A stretch of 64,000 bases of DNA from Verrucomicrobiaceae bacterium UBA1938 (lineage in GTDB: Bacteria > Verrucomicrobiota > Verrucomicrobiia > Verrucomicrobiales > Verrucomicrobiaceae). Shown piece by piece: positions 62,643-64,000 of the stretch. The position numbers were made by a program, and so were the translations under genes. How positions within the stretch are numbered: the first letter of the stretch is position 1; each line of letters begins with the position of its first letter. Location of the stretch: NCBI GenBank assembly GCA_002336895.1, contig DDFC01000031.1, positions 131,232 to 195,231 of the forward strand, given 5' to 3'. Below the pieces are notes generated by a model. It searched no databases. It worked only from the letters and a program-made list of their open reading frames with translations, and was not told the DNA's origin.

Positions 62643-63781
62643 GATTCGGTGGCTGAGGGATGGGAATGGTACTTCGCGACGACCTCTGCCCGGAACTCGG
62701 CGAAACAACCCTGTTCGATCGCTTGACGTGCCCTGGACGTGAGGGACGCGTAGAAATGCAGGTTATGAAGAGAAATCAACCGCAAACCCAGAATCTCCTG
62801 AGCATGAACCAGATGGCGGATGTAGGCGCGTGAAAAGCCCTGGCAGAGCGGGTGGGTGTCTTCGGAGATGGGGCGGAAGTCGCGGGCGTAACAGGCGTTT
62901 CGGAGGTTCATCATGCCCTCGTGGGTGAAGGCGGTGCCGTTCCGGGCCAGCCGGGTGGGCAGCACGCAGTCAAACATGTCGATCCCCCGGGCGATGAGCT
63001 CGATGACCTGGGGCGGGGTGCCGAGGCCCATGGCGTAGCGGGCCTGATTGGCCGGGAGGTGGGGGGTGACCCACTCGGCGATGCGCATCATGTCCTCCTC
63101 GGGCTCTCCCACGCTGAGGCCGCCGATGGCGTAGCCGTCAAAGCCCATGGCCACGAGTTCGCGGGCGGAGCGCTCACGCAGCTCTTTATAGACACTGCCT
63201 TGTACAATGCCGAAGTGCTGCTGCGCGCCGCCACCGGTCTGGGGGCGGTGCTCGTCGATCCAGGTGCGGCAGCGCCGGGCCCAGCGGAGGGTGAGGTCGA
63301 GGCTCTTTTCCGCCTCTTTGGCCTCGCAGGGGTAGGGGGTGCACTCGTCAAAGAGCATGGCCACGTCCGATCCGAGGGTGGCCTGAATCTCCATGGAGGT
63401 CTCCGGGCCGATGAACATGGGGGTGCCGTCCAGGTGATTTTGGAAGTGGCAGCCCTCCTCTTTGATTTTGCGCAGTTTGGCCAGGGAGAAGACCTGAAAG
63501 CCGCCGCTGTCAGTCAAAATGGGGCGGTCCCAGTTGGCAAAGGCGTGCAGGCCGCCCGCCTCCTTCATGATCTCCATGCCGGGACGGACGAAGAGATGGT
63601 AGGTGTTTCCCAGGATGATTTGGGAATTGAGCGCCTTGAGCTCGTCCGGGTGCATGGCCTTGACCGTGCCCTGGGTGCCCACCGGCATGAAGACGGGGGT
63701 CTCCACCACCCCATGCGGCGTCGTCAGCCGCCCACGGCGGGCGTGGGAGGAGGAATCAGTGGCTAGAAGCTCAAAAGACAT
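62639..63781 (-). CDS. tgt: tRNA-guanine transglycosylase
   Basis: This 380-aa enzyme inserts preQ1 (queuine precursor) into the wobble position of GUN tRNAs. D91 in TDSGGFQVF, the VGEPEEDM region and the nucleophile Asp in DMFDCVLPTR fit the bacterial family. The C-terminal zinc region reads EDTHPLCQGFSRAYI where the usual enzyme has CxCxxC, so two of the three zinc Cys appear replaced (Asp and His), while the last Cys and the later HNLHFY His remain. Activity is still likely but metal binding is altered. First gene of the tgt-yajC-secDF operon. Confidence 0.92.
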   Translation of the reverse strand: MSFELLATDSSSHARRGRLTTPHGVVETPVFMPVGTQGTVKAMHPDELKALNSQIILGNTYHLFVRPGMEIMKEAGGLHAFANWDRPILTDSGGFQVFSLAKLRKIKEEGCHFQNHLDGTPMFIGPETSMEIQATLGSDVAMLFDECTPYPCEAKEAEKSLDLTLRWARRCRTWIDEHRPQTGGGAQQHFGIVQGSVYKELRERSARELVAMGFDGYAIGGLSVGEPEEDMMRIAEWVTPHLPANQARYAMGLGTPPQVIELIARGIDMFDCVLPTRLARNGTAFTHEGMMNLRNACYARDFRPISEDTHPLCQGFSRAYIRHLVHAQEILGLRLISLHNLHFYASLTSRARQAIEQGCFAEFRAEVVAKYHSHPSATES

Positions 63782-63881
63782 GGGTGGGGACCGTAAAAAG
63801 GGCGCGGAGTCTCGCCGATATGCGGATCGGACGCAACGTCGCCTTGCTCATTTCTCATTCCGCCTTACTCTCGCCGCCCTT

Positions 63882-64000
63882 ATGCTCAGAGCCGGAATCG
63901 TAGGCCTCCCCAATGTAGGCAAATCCACCCTTTTCAACGCCGTCACCCGCACCCGCAAGGCGGAGGCGGCCAATTACCCCTTCTGCACCATCGAGCCCAA
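63882..64000 (+). CDS. ychF: Redox-regulated GTPase/ATPase YchF, N-terminal part (partial)
   Basis: The first 39 codons read MLRAGIVGLPNVGKSTLFNAV followed by NYPFCTIEP, the Obg-family G1 motif (GLPNVGKST) and the start of the switch region of YchF/OLA1, an ATP-preferring translation-factor-class GTPase. The gene runs off the window. It is divergent from tgt by 100 bp. Confidence 0.93.
   Translation, partial: MLRAGIVGLPNVGKSTLFNAVTRTRKAEAANYPFCTIEP

Overview
This window looks like a chromosomal segment of a Verrucomicrobiota bacterium, probably a Prosthecobacter/Verrucomicrobium relative. The DNA is GC-rich. It carries a DUF1549/DUF1553-type cytochrome-like protein, a PQQ-like propeller protein, giant Gly-rich autotransporters with PATR repeats, an extended MoxR/DUF58/BatA operon, a free-standing 23S-intervening-sequence-type four-helix-bundle gene, and a tgt-yajC-secDF operon with secD and secF fused. 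The lineage is inferred from gene content; no rRNA gene is present.

Layout. 1-6.9 kb: the 3' end of one autotransporter gene followed by a complete 2066-aa paralogue, both on the plus strand and both ending in look-alike hairpin terminators. 6.9-24.5 kb: a long minus-strand operon-like series, in transcript order MoxR ATPase, four-helix-bundle element, DUF58, small membrane protein, BatA-like VWA, a MITE-like inverted repeat, a second VWA/membrane protein, a broken toxin-antitoxin remnant, a DUF4175-like giant, a helical secreted protein, a terpenoid-cyclase-fold protein and a giant ending in a TlpA-like thioredoxin. 24.5-29.1 kb: HDAC-family deacetylase, RNase PH, a small anchored protein, a PQQ-like propeller protein and an N-formylglutamate-amidohydrolase-like protein.

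29.1-39.1 kb is the most unusual region. A minus-strand, largely overlapping cluster reads PqqD-like protein, ATP-grasp ligase, fold-III PLP decarboxylase, urea-transporter/M23-peptidase fusion, secreted TPR protein, PaaK/CapK-type adenylate-forming enzyme, and a urea-transporter-like protein interrupted by TPRs. Three small genes (membrane protein, GreA/B C-terminal-like protein, unknown) lie just upstream. I know of no described pathway with this combination and infer an uncharacterised route that makes, activates and moves a small amine, urea-like or peptide product.

39.4-49.5 kb: amino-acid permease, secreted proteins, serine hydrolase, orphan OmpR-type regulator, a voltage-sensor-like membrane protein without a pore, a secreted protein with a near-consensus promoter placed for leaderless transcription, SGNH hydrolase and small proteins. 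49.5-64 kb: DUF1549/1553 protein, SSB, XerD-like recombinase, phosphatidylserine decarboxylase, an RGG-rich RNA-binding candidate, divergent DHPS, PHP phosphatase, phosphoglycolate phosphatase, L,D-transpeptidase lipoprotein, SecDF, YajC, Tgt and the start of ychF.

No rRNA, tRNA, CRISPR array or prophage was recognised. Start codons were often chosen over longer upstream possibilities because of a signal peptide, a family N terminus or an ATGA overlap; these choices are stated in the entries.
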